DNA of 59,676 nucleotides. It comes from Microthrixaceae bacterium. Its GTDB lineage: Bacteria > Actinomycetota > Acidimicrobiia > Acidimicrobiales > Microtrichaceae. The stretch lies in NCBI GenBank assembly GCA_023957995.1, contig JAMLGK010000020.1, forward strand, positions 1-59,676, read 5' to 3'. Positions 46,370 to 55,057 of the stretch are shown in pieces. The notes under the pieces are model-generated. The model was not told where the DNA came from. It ran no database searches and was given only the letters and a program-made list of their open reading frames with translations. How positions within the stretch are numbered: position 1 is the stretch's first letter; the number at the start of each line of letters is the position of its first letter. The translations under genes were made by a program, and so were the position numbers.

Positions 46370-46732
46370 ATGATGTACGAGTTCACGACCGACGCGCCGA
46401 TCACCGAACGTGAGGCGCTCGAGCAGGTCGCGGCGTTGGGGCTGGACGGCCTGGCGTTCGATGACGTCCATGACGAGGACGAAGCCCTGCATTGGCACGA
46501 GTTCGAGGGAGTCACCTGGGTGATCTCCGGCACGGGATCGTTCGCGGACGAGCATGGAAACGTGACCCAGGTGCAGCCGGGATGTCGGCTACGAACGCCC
46601 GCGGGATGGCTGCATCGCAGCCTCGCGGGCACCCAGACTCGGTTGGTGATCGGTACCAACTTGCCGGGTGAGGCTTGGACCAGCCCGATCAACAAGGATC
46701 CCGCTGATCGCCCTCCTGCACTCTCGACCTGA
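46370..46732 (+). CDS. Small cupin-domain protein
   Basis: The protein is 120 aa, starting at ATG 46370 or 46373. The cupin pattern is HWHEFEGVTWVISGTG (metal His/Glu) followed by GCRLRTPAGWLHRSLAG. The N terminus TDAPITEREALEQVAALG may help dimerise. Single-domain cupins bind metal and have diverse roles; none can be assigned. A junction motif lies 94 bases before the start. Confidence 0.7.
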   Translation: MMYEFTTDAPITEREALEQVAALGLDGLAFDDVHDEDEALHWHEFEGVTWVISGTGSFADEHGNVTQVQPGCRLRTPAGWLHRSLAGTQTRLVIGTNLPGEAWTSPINKDPADRPPALST

Positions 46733-46818
46733 GACGCTTGCATCAGCTGAGGCTCTAGGAACCCCTGCCAGCCTGCCCTGCTGTCGAGGTGCTGACGCCG
46801 CACATCCCGGTCGATCCC

Positions 46819-46956
46819 TCAGAAGTGACTGAAGATCCACAGCAATTTCACGATGAAGTAGGCCGGCACTGCCGCGGCCACCACGAACAGAGCTATCGCA
46901 GCCTTCAGCTCCGGGGCCATCCCGGCCCGCTGGGCCGGCTCAACGTGATCGTCCAT
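46819..46956 (-). CDS. 45-residue single-helix membrane protein
   Basis: ATG 46956 starts a 45-aa frame: a short charged head (MDDHVEPAQRAG) and one strong transmembrane helix (AIALFVVAAAVPAYFIVKLLWIF). Short single-helix proteins are easily missed. The composition and clean stop make it plausible; function unknown. Confidence 0.55.
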   Translation of the reverse strand: MDDHVEPAQRAGMAPELKAAIALFVVAAAVPAYFIVKLLWIFSHF

Positions 46957-47132
46957 GCCTGAACGTTACGCCCGCCTGCCACGCCTGCACCCCCTCTGCG
47001 AAGCGTTCGCATTGTCCTACACATCGCGCATGTGTGCTCAGAGGACCACAGGGTCTCAACCCCAGGTGGCAGCTGCTCTGGACGCAAGCACCGGAGCGCG
47101 GGACCGATCCGGCGTTCAGGGACAGTCCGCGG

Positions 47133-47633
47133 TCACGTTGAAGGTCCGGCACTGCGGATGGCTGAAATCACGTCTTGGATTGCCGCTATGAGATCGACGA
47201 CTGTGCTCGGCTCCTGACCCCAGAAGGCCGCCGTCGGGATGCTGGCTCGGCAGCGGCCGCTCGGCGTGATCACGGTGATCTGGACAAAGTCGGCTGGGGG
47301 CAGGTCCACTCGATCGTCCGCCGGAAACATCTCGATCAGCCGTTGGAGGGTGGTGAGAAGTGCCCGGGTTCTGGTCGCGACGGCCTCATGCGTTCCGGCG
47401 CCGATGGTGCCCCCGCCTGTGCTCGTGTACATGCTGGTCGTGCCATCCGCCAGGGCCACGACGGAGGCGATACCACCCTCACTGGGGATGTCGATCACGG
47501 TCCCGAGCACTTGGGGGTGTTCGACCGGCGCCCGTCCGAGCGTCGCCTCTTCAACTTCGAGTGCTCTCGTTCGGAGAGTGTCGTAGACCTCACCGGGCGG
47601 CTGCGATTTCGACTTGGCTTTCCGTCGGAACAT
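47133..47633 (-). CDS. Protein of unknown function
   Basis: The protein is 166 aa. It begins with a basic head (MFRRKAKSKSQPPGEVYDTLR). The middle, VVALADGTTSMYTSTGGGTIGAG, and the segment FVQITVITPSGRCRASIPTAAFWG suggest an alternating strand/helix soluble domain. No family recognised. The 86 bases upstream contain a junction motif at 47707. Confidence 0.6.
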   Translation of the reverse strand: MFRRKAKSKSQPPGEVYDTLRTRALEVEEATLGRAPVEHPQVLGTVIDIPSEGGIASVVALADGTTSMYTSTGGGTIGAGTHEAVATRTRALLTTLQRLIEMFPADDRVDLPPADFVQITVITPSGRCRASIPTAAFWGQEPSTVVDLIAAIQDVISAIRSAGPST

Positions 47634-47719
47634 CGCAACCGTCTATCAGGACTAGTGAAGTAGCGCACTTCTAATGGTGGTGCCTTAGGTCCTCGGCGTC
47701 ACGTAGCCGGCGTTGTGGG

Positions 47720-48016
47720 ATGCCTTGGTATGCAGGAGAGGCCTGGATCGGCAAGTCTTCGTACGTGGCTCAAGATGGCGAACACGCTCACCTACTTGTC
47801 GTGGTTGCCGCGCTCGCCGCTGCAGGGAATCCTGCCGTGAACGGTGGATTCACACCGAATCAGGGCGGTTGGGACTGCGAGATGGAGCAGCCCATCGACC
47901 TTGACATCGTGCGTGCCGCGTTGGTGGGTGACGACCACGATGTGAGGATCGACGCCGAGGGCGGACGGATTGACTGCCTCCATTGCTGGAGTGGGGTGCA
48001 CGGGCCGCTCTCGTAG
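47720..48016 (+). CDS. Small protein of unknown function
   Basis: The protein is 98 aa. It contains CEMEQPIDLDIVRAALVGDDHDVRIDAEGGRIDCLHCWSG, with three Cys that could bind metal. Its ATG lies inside the junction motif at 47707-47722. No family recognised. Confidence 0.45.
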   Translation: MPWYAGEAWIGKSSYVAQDGEHAHLLVVVAALAAAGNPAVNGGFTPNQGGWDCEMEQPIDLDIVRAALVGDDHDVRIDAEGGRIDCLHCWSGVHGPLS

Positions 48017-48170
48017 GCGAGCCGAACACGGCGCGTCCCGTTCTTGACGTCCCATGGGGACTGGTCGGCATTGATCGCGAACGTCGCGGACCCGGCGTTC
48101 GGGGTCGGGTCTCGGGTCCGTCCTGCCGCGGTCGTCTGCATGGACGACCGTCGCTGGGTCGTCCGCAGTG

Positions 48171-48743
48171 TCAACGGCCGAAAGCGGCGAGGTAGGCGGT
48201 CTCACCGTTGTCGAGCGATCCACCTGATGACGCGTCGAGACTGAAGTGCAGGGCGGTCAACGAGTCGTCGTTCACCAGTTCGTCGCGACCCCATCTCACG
48301 AGGTGATCTGGCAGGCCCGCACCAGACCGAAGCGCCTGCTCGACGTCCCAGCTGTGCACGATCAAGTCGTGCACCCGCAGCCGAAGGATCTGACCGCCGG
48401 TGAGGTCGCCAGCAACGTGGCTCCAAGTCCGGTCGAGCGCCTCAGGCTGGTGAAACGCGGCCGCCTGGACATTGAGCGACTGGATCGCCGCGTCGCTCGT
48501 AGCAGATGCGCCACTGAAGCGTTCCATCGTGGCCGCCAGCGCGTCGTCGGCCAGCTGCCCAGTCAGGATCGCAATGGTGAACCAGTTCCCGCCGGTGATG
48601 TGATCAACCAGAGCCGTCAGGTCCCACTCGCTACAGGGTGTCGCCGAGTTCCACTGGTCCGGCTCGATCGAGGCGACCGACGAGGCGAGGTTCATCGTCA
48701 CGGTCTGCAGCGCTTCCAGATCTGGACTGCCGGTAGTGCCCAT
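48171..48743 (-). CDS. Mycothiol-dependent/DinB-like protein (TIGR03086 type)
   Basis: The protein is 190 aa from ATG 48743. It has the TIGR03086/maleylpyruvate-isomerase-like layout: W..ATPCSEWDLTALVDHITGGNWF near the N terminus, and DLTGGQILRLRVHDLIVHSWDVEQAL with the His/Asp metal ligands. Members act as mycothiol- or metal-dependent transferases. Specific function unknown. Confidence 0.8.
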   Translation of the reverse strand: MGTTGSPDLEALQTVTMNLASSVASIEPDQWNSATPCSEWDLTALVDHITGGNWFTIAILTGQLADDALAATMERFSGASATSDAAIQSLNVQAAAFHQPEALDRTWSHVAGDLTGGQILRLRVHDLIVHSWDVEQALRSGAGLPDHLVRWGRDELVNDDSLTALHFSLDASSGGSLDNGETAYLAAFGR

Positions 48744-48977
48744 GCACGGACATCGTCGCACGCTCCGAGGCGAGCCTGCATGCGAACAGGGTTCGTAGCG
48801 ACTGTCGCATGACTTCAGCGGCTGCCTCCGAAGAACCCTGCCACGCTCGCGAACGTCACGCAGCCGGCGTTCTGGGGCAGGTTGGGGAGTCAGGACACGC
48901 ACTTGTTGGAGGAGCCGAAGCGGACCCCTCGATCTTTTTGGCGTGGTTGGGAACCAACAGTGTCGTTGCTTCGTCCG

Positions 48978-49379
48978 ATGATCATGCGTTCGCTGTGGTT
49001 TCTGATGGTTCTGTTGCTGGCGGTCGGTTGCGGTGCCAACCGCGAGGATCCGTTGACCACGGGCGAACCGCAGGGCATCTCCAGCACCGGAGAGTCGCTC
49101 ACCACGGACGACCGCAATGACAACATCCCCTTGTCGGTGACCCTCTGGCATTGCGGCGTCGAGCCGGTCACTGCGGACGGCCGACTTTGGGAACCCCTCG
49201 CCACTGAAAGCGTCGACGGGTTCCCTGACCTTCCGCTTGATTCCACGAACACGCCGCCGGGCTGGGTAGGCAGCGGGACAGCAGTGGTCCAAGGTGACGA
49301 AATGATCTACACGGACGAGGGCGGCGAGGTTGTCGAGTTCGCCCCGGACGACGGTCAGCCGCCAGGTCCCTGCGCGTAG
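48978..49379 (+). CDS. Lipoprotein of unknown function
   Basis: The protein is 133 aa from ATG 48978. The signal peptide MRSLWFLMVLLLAVGCG ends in a lipobox. The mature part (PLSVTLWHCGVEPVTADGRLWEP..., GWVGSGTAVVQGDEMIYTDEGGEVVEF) looks like a small beta-rich domain. A junction motif lies about 100 bases upstream. Confidence 0.65.
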   Translation: MIMRSLWFLMVLLLAVGCGANREDPLTTGEPQGISSTGESLTTDDRNDNIPLSVTLWHCGVEPVTADGRLWEPLATESVDGFPDLPLDSTNTPPGWVGSGTAVVQGDEMIYTDEGGEVVEFAPDDGQPPGPCA

Positions 49380-49487
49380 CGTGGCCCAGCGGAAGCCCCC
49401 GAGGTGCCGGTCGGCGTCACAGAACCTCGCTGATCCATACTCAATGGACCAGACACGAGATCCATCCGACAACGACGGGACAAGCCA

Positions 49488-50291
49488 GTGACCGAAGCGG
49501 AACCCCACCAAGGCGGCGCGCCAAGCTGGCCGCGAGCCGACGCGGGATGGTACGCGGATCCGACCGGGGTGCATCATCGACGTTGGTGGGACGGCGAGGC
49601 GTGGACCGATCACGTGCGGCCGAGCGACGATCATCGAGGGTTCCCACCAGACCTCGGTCCCTCCGGGTCCTACCCCGCCGACGACGGTTCGACGAGCACG
49701 GACCGCACTCAGCCACCCGGCACCGTCGAGTGGCGCTACGACGCCGACTTGCTCTCCGAGCCCACGCTCACCGTTCGCCCGGTTGTTGTCGGGCGAGACA
49801 TGGAGTGGGCCGTGCTGGACCGGCGCCAGTCACGAATCGGCACGTTCAGGGACGACGTCAACAAGGCAGCGAGCCGGGCATTCGGTGTAGATCACTATGT
49901 GAAGCGCCGGTTCGAGTTGGTCGACGCCCACGGTGAGGTCATCCTACGGAGCACCCGCCGCTTCAGGATCTACCGAGACCGGTCGATCGTCCAGGACAGC
50001 CAAGGGAGAACCGTCGGCGAGATCTCGCAGCGAGTCGTGCTCCGCAAGTCCCGGTATGAGCTCATCGCCAACGGCGTGATCCACGGAGCGATCCACAGCC
50101 AACACTGGGTAGAACGCGGCGACTTCAAGATCCTCGACAGCGCAGGTCACGAGATCGCCGCCGTCCACCAACACCGCTTCGACAAGACCTGGGCGAGACA
50201 GCGAACACTTCAGATCCATCAACCCCTTGGGGATCCCCTACGACACCTCGTCATCGCGGCGCTCACGATGCGCGACATGAACTTCGCTTGA
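49488..50291 (+). CDS. DUF2510 protein with LURP-one/scramblase-like domain
   Basis: The protein is 267 aa from GTG 49488. The N-terminal motif GWYADPTGVHHRRWWDGEAWTDHV is the actinobacterial DUF2510. From residue 95 a beta-barrel domain follows (VVVGRDMEWAVLDRRQSRIGTF, RFELVDAHGEVILRSTRRF) like LURP-one/phospholipid-scramblase-type folds. It may act at the membrane. The following gap holds the first 130-bp repeat. Confidence 0.75.
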   Translation: MTEAEPHQGGAPSWPRADAGWYADPTGVHHRRWWDGEAWTDHVRPSDDHRGFPPDLGPSGSYPADDGSTSTDRTQPPGTVEWRYDADLLSEPTLTVRPVVVGRDMEWAVLDRRQSRIGTFRDDVNKAASRAFGVDHYVKRRFELVDAHGEVILRSTRRFRIYRDRSIVQDSQGRTVGEISQRVVLRKSRYELIANGVIHGAIHSQHWVERGDFKILDSAGHEIAAVHQHRFDKTWARQRTLQIHQPLGDPLRHLVIAALTMRDMNFA

Positions 50292-50423
50292 CCCCCAAGG
50301 CGGTCTGATGCTCCACGGGCACATCAGCAGCACTGCTGCTGATGTGCCGTTATGGGACATGTTGGGCGGACCTCAGGGGAACAAGTCCGCTGAAATCGGG
50401 GGAACACCCCCGAGTGGGTGGTT

Positions 50424-50560
50424 CACGAAACCCATGCCGGCCTGAACCAGTAGTGATCTGGGAAGCCGGTTTCCTGGTCTGCACACAGTTCTATTGTTTC
50501 TTGCACACAGTTCGCGTCCCAGCCGTTCAGATTCGCACGGTGGCGCCAAGCCTGTCTTGG
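50424..50560. repeat. 130-bp repeat, copy A
   Basis: It begins CACGAAACCCATGCCGGCCT and contains GGTCTGCACAC and TTGCACACAGTTCG. It aligns along most of its length with copy B at 51525-51654, with one short gap. It lies between two lipoprotein/soluble genes on the plus strand. Confidence 0.85.
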
Positions 50561-50618
50561 ACGGTAAGGCAGGTTCAACCTCAATGCGGCGGTGACCGTG
50601 GAACCAGAACAGGGAATC

Positions 50619-51377
50619 ATGCGTCAGAGGGTTGTGACGAAATCCTTGGTTCGCTGCAGCACGGCAGCTCTCATTGCTGCTGCCCTCTGGCTGATCGGTT
50701 GCGGTTCGACGGACAGTTCGACCGACGACGGGCCCTCGGCCCCAGACGCAGTGGCCTACGTGATCGAAACCCAGAAGACCCGGGGTGAGCGGGTCGACAT
50801 GGTTTGGATTTCGAAGCGTCTTGTCGACTACCTCCCGAACGTGTCCGTCGAGGGGGCGCCCGCAGTTGCGGTGCTCGACACCGTGGTCGTCGGCGAGGTC
50901 GTCGATGCCGAGGCGGGGGCAGCGTACAAGCTGCCCGAAGGTGACCCGCCCGACCGCGCTCCGAACGATGGCCAGAGTGAGGTTCCGTTCGACTCGGTCG
51001 AGGCGGATTGGAAGACCATCCACGCCACGGTCAAAGTGAGCCAGGATCTCAGCGAGGCCCCGCAGGAGTCGGAGTTCGTCACCGTGGGCTTCGCCATCGC
51101 CCCGAGCATCGACGCCGCTCTGTTCATGGACGGGCTCCACAGGATGGGTCCTGCCGTGTTCTTCGCTTCCAGCGACAACGCCGTGTTCGACTACGACGAG
51201 ACCGTCAGCGGTGTTGCTGGGGAAGGCACCTTGGTCGCCACCGTTGGCCAAGAAGGCACCCTGGCGCTCCCATTCATCACGGATGCACTTGCAGATGAGT
51301 TCCTGTCCGACTCACCAGATCTCGACACACTCATCCAGGCATCTCTGGGCCCAGCTCGGACGATCGCCTGGCCTTGA
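50619..51377 (+). CDS. Lipoprotein of unknown function, flanked by repeats A and B
   Basis: The protein is 252 aa from ATG 50619. The signal peptide ends in LIGC. The mature part contains VAYVIETQKTRGERVDMVWIS and VAVLDTVVVGEVVDAEAGA, with a Ser/Asp-rich linker after the lipobox. No family recognised. It is the only gene between the two 130-bp repeats and so may form a mobile or duplicated unit with one of them. Confidence 0.65.
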   Translation: MRQRVVTKSLVRCSTAALIAAALWLIGCGSTDSSTDDGPSAPDAVAYVIETQKTRGERVDMVWISKRLVDYLPNVSVEGAPAVAVLDTVVVGEVVDAEAGAAYKLPEGDPPDRAPNDGQSEVPFDSVEADWKTIHATVKVSQDLSEAPQESEFVTVGFAIAPSIDAALFMDGLHRMGPAVFFASSDNAVFDYDETVSGVAGEGTLVATVGQEGTLALPFITDALADEFLSDSPDLDTLIQASLGPARTIAWP

Positions 51378-51524
51378 GCGGTGGCCGACAGCCGCCGTCT
51401 TTGAGGGACCGATCCGCCGAACCTGGGGGGCGGACTCGGTGTGGGTCCTCCGGGTGGTGGCGCCCAACCGGGATCGGGTTGCCGTCCTCGCCAGCGGCAC
51501 CGGGCCCTGAGACACCCATCTGAT

Positions 51525-51654
51525 CACGAAACCCATGCCGGCCTGACCCAGTGGCGATCTGGGACGCCGGTTTCTTGGTCTGCACACGGTTCTACTTTGC
51601 ACACAGTTCGTGTCCCAGCTGTTGAGAGGCGCACGGTGGTGCCAGAGCTGTCCT
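51525..51654. repeat. 130-bp repeat, copy B
   Basis: It shares its first 22 bases exactly with copy A, then scattered substitutions and one 6-base gap near 51595. Beyond about 51654 similarity to copy A fades. Confidence 0.85.
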
Positions 51655-51741
51655 GGGAAGAGCAGGCCCAGCGCCGGAGCTCGGTGCTGGGCACCGAACC
51701 GCCGATTGGGCCCCGTAGCCGGGCAGCACACTGTCGGCGCC

Positions 51742-52200
51742 ATGGGAACGGGTAGCACTCAACAGTTCGAGGTCCTCTGGCAGGACGGCGAAGGGTGGCG
51801 GGACTTGGCACCGCAGGTCGTCGAGGCGCAGCGAGTGACTGTCGTGACCCGCAGCGGCACCACCCACTTGCTGGATCTGGAGGACGGCACGGTCACCCGC
51901 ATTCCAAACGCCGGGTCGAGCCATCTGCGGATGGACGGTGAGCGGTTCCGAATCGACAGCCTTGTGGCCGCAACCCCATGCGGGCTCGTGATTCGCCTTG
52001 GACAGGACCGGTACCGGTGTACGACCGGAGTGCATTTGCTGCTCGAAGGCCATCACCGGGACTGGGTTGGAGACTTCGGACCGTCACCGGGGCCGCAGGG
52101 TGCCGTTGGGCGGTTCTCGGATCACCCACCGGTTGCATGCAACGCGCTGTATTGCGGGCTGCGTTCGATTGTGATGATCGTTGGTGGTTCTCCCCGGTAG
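51742..52200 (+). CDS. Orphan-family protein, paralog of the 53814-54239 gene
   Basis: The protein is 152 aa from ATG 51742. Its layout (W..GEGWRDL, RVTVVTRSGTTHLL, RIPNAG, SLVAATPCGLVI, then HLLLEGHHRDW and a Cys pair CNALYCGL) matches segment by segment the protein at 53814-54239. No known family is apparent. The fold looks beta-rich. Confidence 0.6.
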   Translation: MGTGSTQQFEVLWQDGEGWRDLAPQVVEAQRVTVVTRSGTTHLLDLEDGTVTRIPNAGSSHLRMDGERFRIDSLVAATPCGLVIRLGQDRYRCTTGVHLLLEGHHRDWVGDFGPSPGPQGAVGRFSDHPPVACNALYCGLRSIVMIVGGSPR

Positions 52201-52765
52201 CTCAAGGGCTCGCAGCGGGTACGAACAACGACGGCGTCCACGGCTGCCAGCTGCCGGTGACCACTCCGGCAACAGAGCTGGTCACAGTCGCTTCCATTTG
52301 TGTCTCAGATGATGAGACACGCAGCGCGGGTCCCGTGAGTGCGCAGCAGAACTCCACGATTGTGCGGTTCGTTCAGTTCCCAGGTGCCTACTCGGTACAG
52401 TCCGGGCCCGCCATCGGGGTGGTCGGCAGACCTGCTTCGGCCAGGATCCAGTCCAGCAGGGCGTTGCGCTGCGCCAACTCGTCGTCTTCGAGCTCGACAG
52501 TCGCTTCGACCGGATGATCTGCACGAGAGACTCGGTGCGCTCGGATTCTGTCACCTACGCAGTGTGCTCCTCGCTGCGGCGCTTCGCCACGCCATCAGAT
52601 GAAGACAACCGACTCGCCTGGCGGGCCTGAGACAAACTCTGCTCAGCCGAAATCGAACCCAGCCGACACGAAGAGCCCATTATCCAGAGTTCGGCCGCAC
52701 CTCAACCGCAGTCGATCTGTTGGCGCGCACCTCACACTGGGTGAACGAGTCCCGATAGGAACTGA
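52201..52765. other. Spacer with a possible broken gene
   Basis: Apart from the minus-strand remnant at 52388-52554, I see no gene in this stretch. Confidence 0.4.
52388..52554 (-). pseudogene. Possible frameshifted small gene
   Basis: GTG 52554 opens MTESERTESLVQIIR. A one-base frame change near 52510 would join it to VEATVELEDDELAQRNALLD and then WILAEAGLPTTP, ending at TAG 52388, giving about 54 aa of plausible composition. Neither frame alone has both a start and a protein-like end. Confidence 0.25.
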
Positions 52766-53653
52766 ATGAACGGCACAACGACGACAGTCGAAAATCTGAC
52801 GCAGGCCCTGACGCTGTACCTGCGCACCGACGAGGGAAAGCAGTCCGAAACGCTCAACGACGGGCCGCTCCGACGCAGCGAGTCAGTCAGCGAGGCTCAT
52901 TGGCACTGGCTCCAGGGCTGGACCGCCAAAGACGGCTCGGCCCAAGGTCCTTCGGAGGAGTGGGCCGAGGTGGCGGCAACGGTCGTAGAGTCCTGGCCGA
53001 CCAAAGACGACTCAAGCACCCACCGCCAGGTTGACCGCAGCCTCCTACACACACTCGCCTGCGAGGTGACCCCAAGCACGCAAGGCTTCAGGGAGAACGA
53101 GGATGGGGTCACGAGCCTCCAGAAACTCTGGATTGCGACCAACGCATGGGGTGCCGGAACGAGCGACACCCGACGCCCCGCAGCGACCGCGAAATCGTTG
53201 ACGACCGGAACGTTGAACACACTGAAACACGCCGCGCGGCTGATCCTGGAAGGACCGGACGCGTTCGCTCGCGCCCATAAGCTGCACACACAAATACGAG
53301 GCTTCAACGAGGCGTACTGGACCAAGTTCCTATGGACCCTGTCGCTGGCAGACAACTACACGCCTCAGGTACAGCCGCTGATCCTCGACGCTCGCCTCGC
53401 CTCCACAACCTGGATGATTCGTGGCGACGGCGACTGGCGGGACGACCGTCGAAGAGGCGACCGGTACCGGAGCTTCTGCTCGACTCTCACCGAAACTGCC
53501 AACCGCCTCGCCAAGCGCGGGTTCGATCACATTGACAGCGAAAAGGTCGAGTACCTGCTCTTCGAGCGACATGATGACAAATCGGACTTCTATCACTGGC
53601 TTCAGCGGCACCTGATGCACTCACTCCACACGAGCGAGCAGGGCCAGCGTTAG
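52766..53653 (+). CDS. Putative OGG-fold (8-oxoguanine glycosylase-like) protein
   Basis: The protein is 295 aa. The second half has IRGFNEAYWTKFLWTLSLADNYT followed by PLILDARLASTTW, which resembles the helix-hairpin-helix region of a bacterial OGG-fold family often found in accessory DNA. The N-terminal half has no recognisable domain. The catalytic Lys/Asp pair could not be placed with confidence. A DNA-repair or defence role is inference. Confidence 0.5.
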   Translation: MNGTTTTVENLTQALTLYLRTDEGKQSETLNDGPLRRSESVSEAHWHWLQGWTAKDGSAQGPSEEWAEVAATVVESWPTKDDSSTHRQVDRSLLHTLACEVTPSTQGFRENEDGVTSLQKLWIATNAWGAGTSDTRRPAATAKSLTTGTLNTLKHAARLILEGPDAFARAHKLHTQIRGFNEAYWTKFLWTLSLADNYTPQVQPLILDARLASTTWMIRGDGDWRDDRRRGDRYRSFCSTLTETANRLAKRGFDHIDSEKVEYLLFERHDDKSDFYHWLQRHLMHSLHTSEQGQR

Positions 53654-53813
53654 AGGGATCGAGAACACCGACCACCTGTGCCGGCGGCGATGTGGCCAAG
53701 AACCCCTCGTCTTGTCTGCACCGATCGACTCGAAACGAACAGGAACAACCACACCAGTCCGGCAGCCTGAATCCACACTCCGACTGCCACCGAGTCGTGC
53801 AGTGGACCCAACC

Positions 53814-54239
53814 TCATTCAGCCGCGATGCAGTACGCAGCGCCGCACGAGTGTGGTGGGTGACCGGTCACCGACCAGCCCCTTCGCATCACGGTTTCAAA
53901 CGCGGCCCGACCACTCGGAAGTTCCAACCACCTCCGCTGAACTCCAGCCACCACGAGTATCAGAGGTGTCGTGTGATGCCACCCACCGACCCCATCGGTC
54001 GTGTGCACTCCACATGGCGAAGCAGACACGATGCTCCCCAACGGATGCCGCCGACTGTCGTCGAGTATCCGGTGCCCACCCTCGAGCGGGACCCGCAGCT
54101 GCCAACCCTCCGGTGCCAACACGCGGGCAGTGCCATGCTCAGACACCACGGTGACCGCATCACCCACCGCAGCCAAGTCTGACCTCAAATCACGCCACGA
54201 ATCACCCAGCCGCCAGACCACATCCCCGGAAGAACCCAC
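53814..54239 (-). CDS. Orphan-family protein, paralog of the 51742-52200 gene
   Basis: The protein is 141 aa. It shares with its paralog SWRDL, AVTVVSEHGTARVL, RVPLEGGHRIL, SIVSASPCGVH, a LVVAGVQRRWLEL segment and the C-terminal Cys motif CGAAYC. It is on the opposite strand. No known family is apparent. Confidence 0.6.
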   Translation of the reverse strand: MGSSGDVVWRLGDSWRDLRSDLAAVGDAVTVVSEHGTARVLAPEGWQLRVPLEGGHRILDDSRRHPLGSIVSASPCGVHTTDGVGGWHHTTPLILVVAGVQRRWLELPSGRAAFETVMRRGWSVTGHPPHSCGAAYCIAAE

Positions 54240-54366
54240 GAGCCCAGGGTCGCATACGCCTGTGACACCCAGTCCCCCCCCCAGGACAAGTCTGGTGCCA
54301 TCTTCTCTGATAGCGGTTCGATCCGGCCCCAGGGTGAACAGCAGGGGCTATGCGCTGCTCGGGTAT

Positions 54367-54942
54367 TCAACCCTGGGCGTGCTTCGCAATGCGAAAGTGG
54401 GCTGTGCGTTGAGCGAGCGTGGCCACGTCGGCACGAAGGCCACCGCTGGTGCCAGACATTTCGAACCCCATGCGCTGATACCAACCGGTGAGCCCACCTT
54501 CGATGTCAATACCACCACTTCCAGCCGCATGACCGTGGACCGTCGTATAGCCGTCCGCGTGTAGCCACGCTGCCATCTCTGCGATCAGAGAGTGTCCGAT
54601 GCCCCTGTTCCGCATGCTGGCATCGACCACTACATCATCAAGCAGGGACCATCCGTCCCGCTGTTCAAGGTCCTCGACCAGATAGGCGTAACCGACGGCG
54701 ATACCCGACACGTTGGCCAGAGTCATTCGGCTCGTATGGTCCAACATGCGGCGACCATTCCAGCCACCGGTGCCCATCTTCTGCAGACGCCTTATCCCAG
54801 CAGTCACCGCTGGACCGACCTCACGGCGGATGCGCACCGACGAATCACCAGCGGATGCGGCGGGGTCGAAGGTCCAGTCCCACCGATGCTGCTGACGGAA
54901 CAACCAAGCCCCAAAGAAGCTCAACGGTCTCGGCTTAGCCAT
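54367..54942 (-). CDS. GNAT acetyltransferase
   Basis: The protein is 191 aa. The acetyl-CoA motif is LDDVVVDASMRNRGIGHSLIAEMAAWLHADGY and the final strand-helix is GWYQRMGFEMSGTSGG. The N-terminal 70 residues are atypical. The substrate is unknown. The 127-base gap to the gene at 54239 includes a C-rich tract near 54276. Confidence 0.8.
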   Translation of the reverse strand: MAKPRPLSFFGAWLFRQQHRWDWTFDPAASAGDSSVRIRREVGPAVTAGIRRLQKMGTGGWNGRRMLDHTSRMTLANVSGIAVGYAYLVEDLEQRDGWSLLDDVVVDASMRNRGIGHSLIAEMAAWLHADGYTTVHGHAAGSGGIDIEGGLTGWYQRMGFEMSGTSGGLRADVATLAQRTAHFRIAKHAQG

Positions 54943-55057
54943 GACGTGACAGTACGAACCCGCTGAGACATCGGAAATCGAACCTGGTTGCGTTGCAGCA
55001 GCGGGCTGCGGAACATCTGCCGATGTTGGACGCCACCCCTGCTGTGCGAGCGTGGAC

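Noticed and set aside
45270..51690. Canonical integron attC sites
   Set aside because: I compared the junction motifs with RYYYAAC/GTTRRRY and the required palindromic arms; they do not fit. No integron integrase is in the window.
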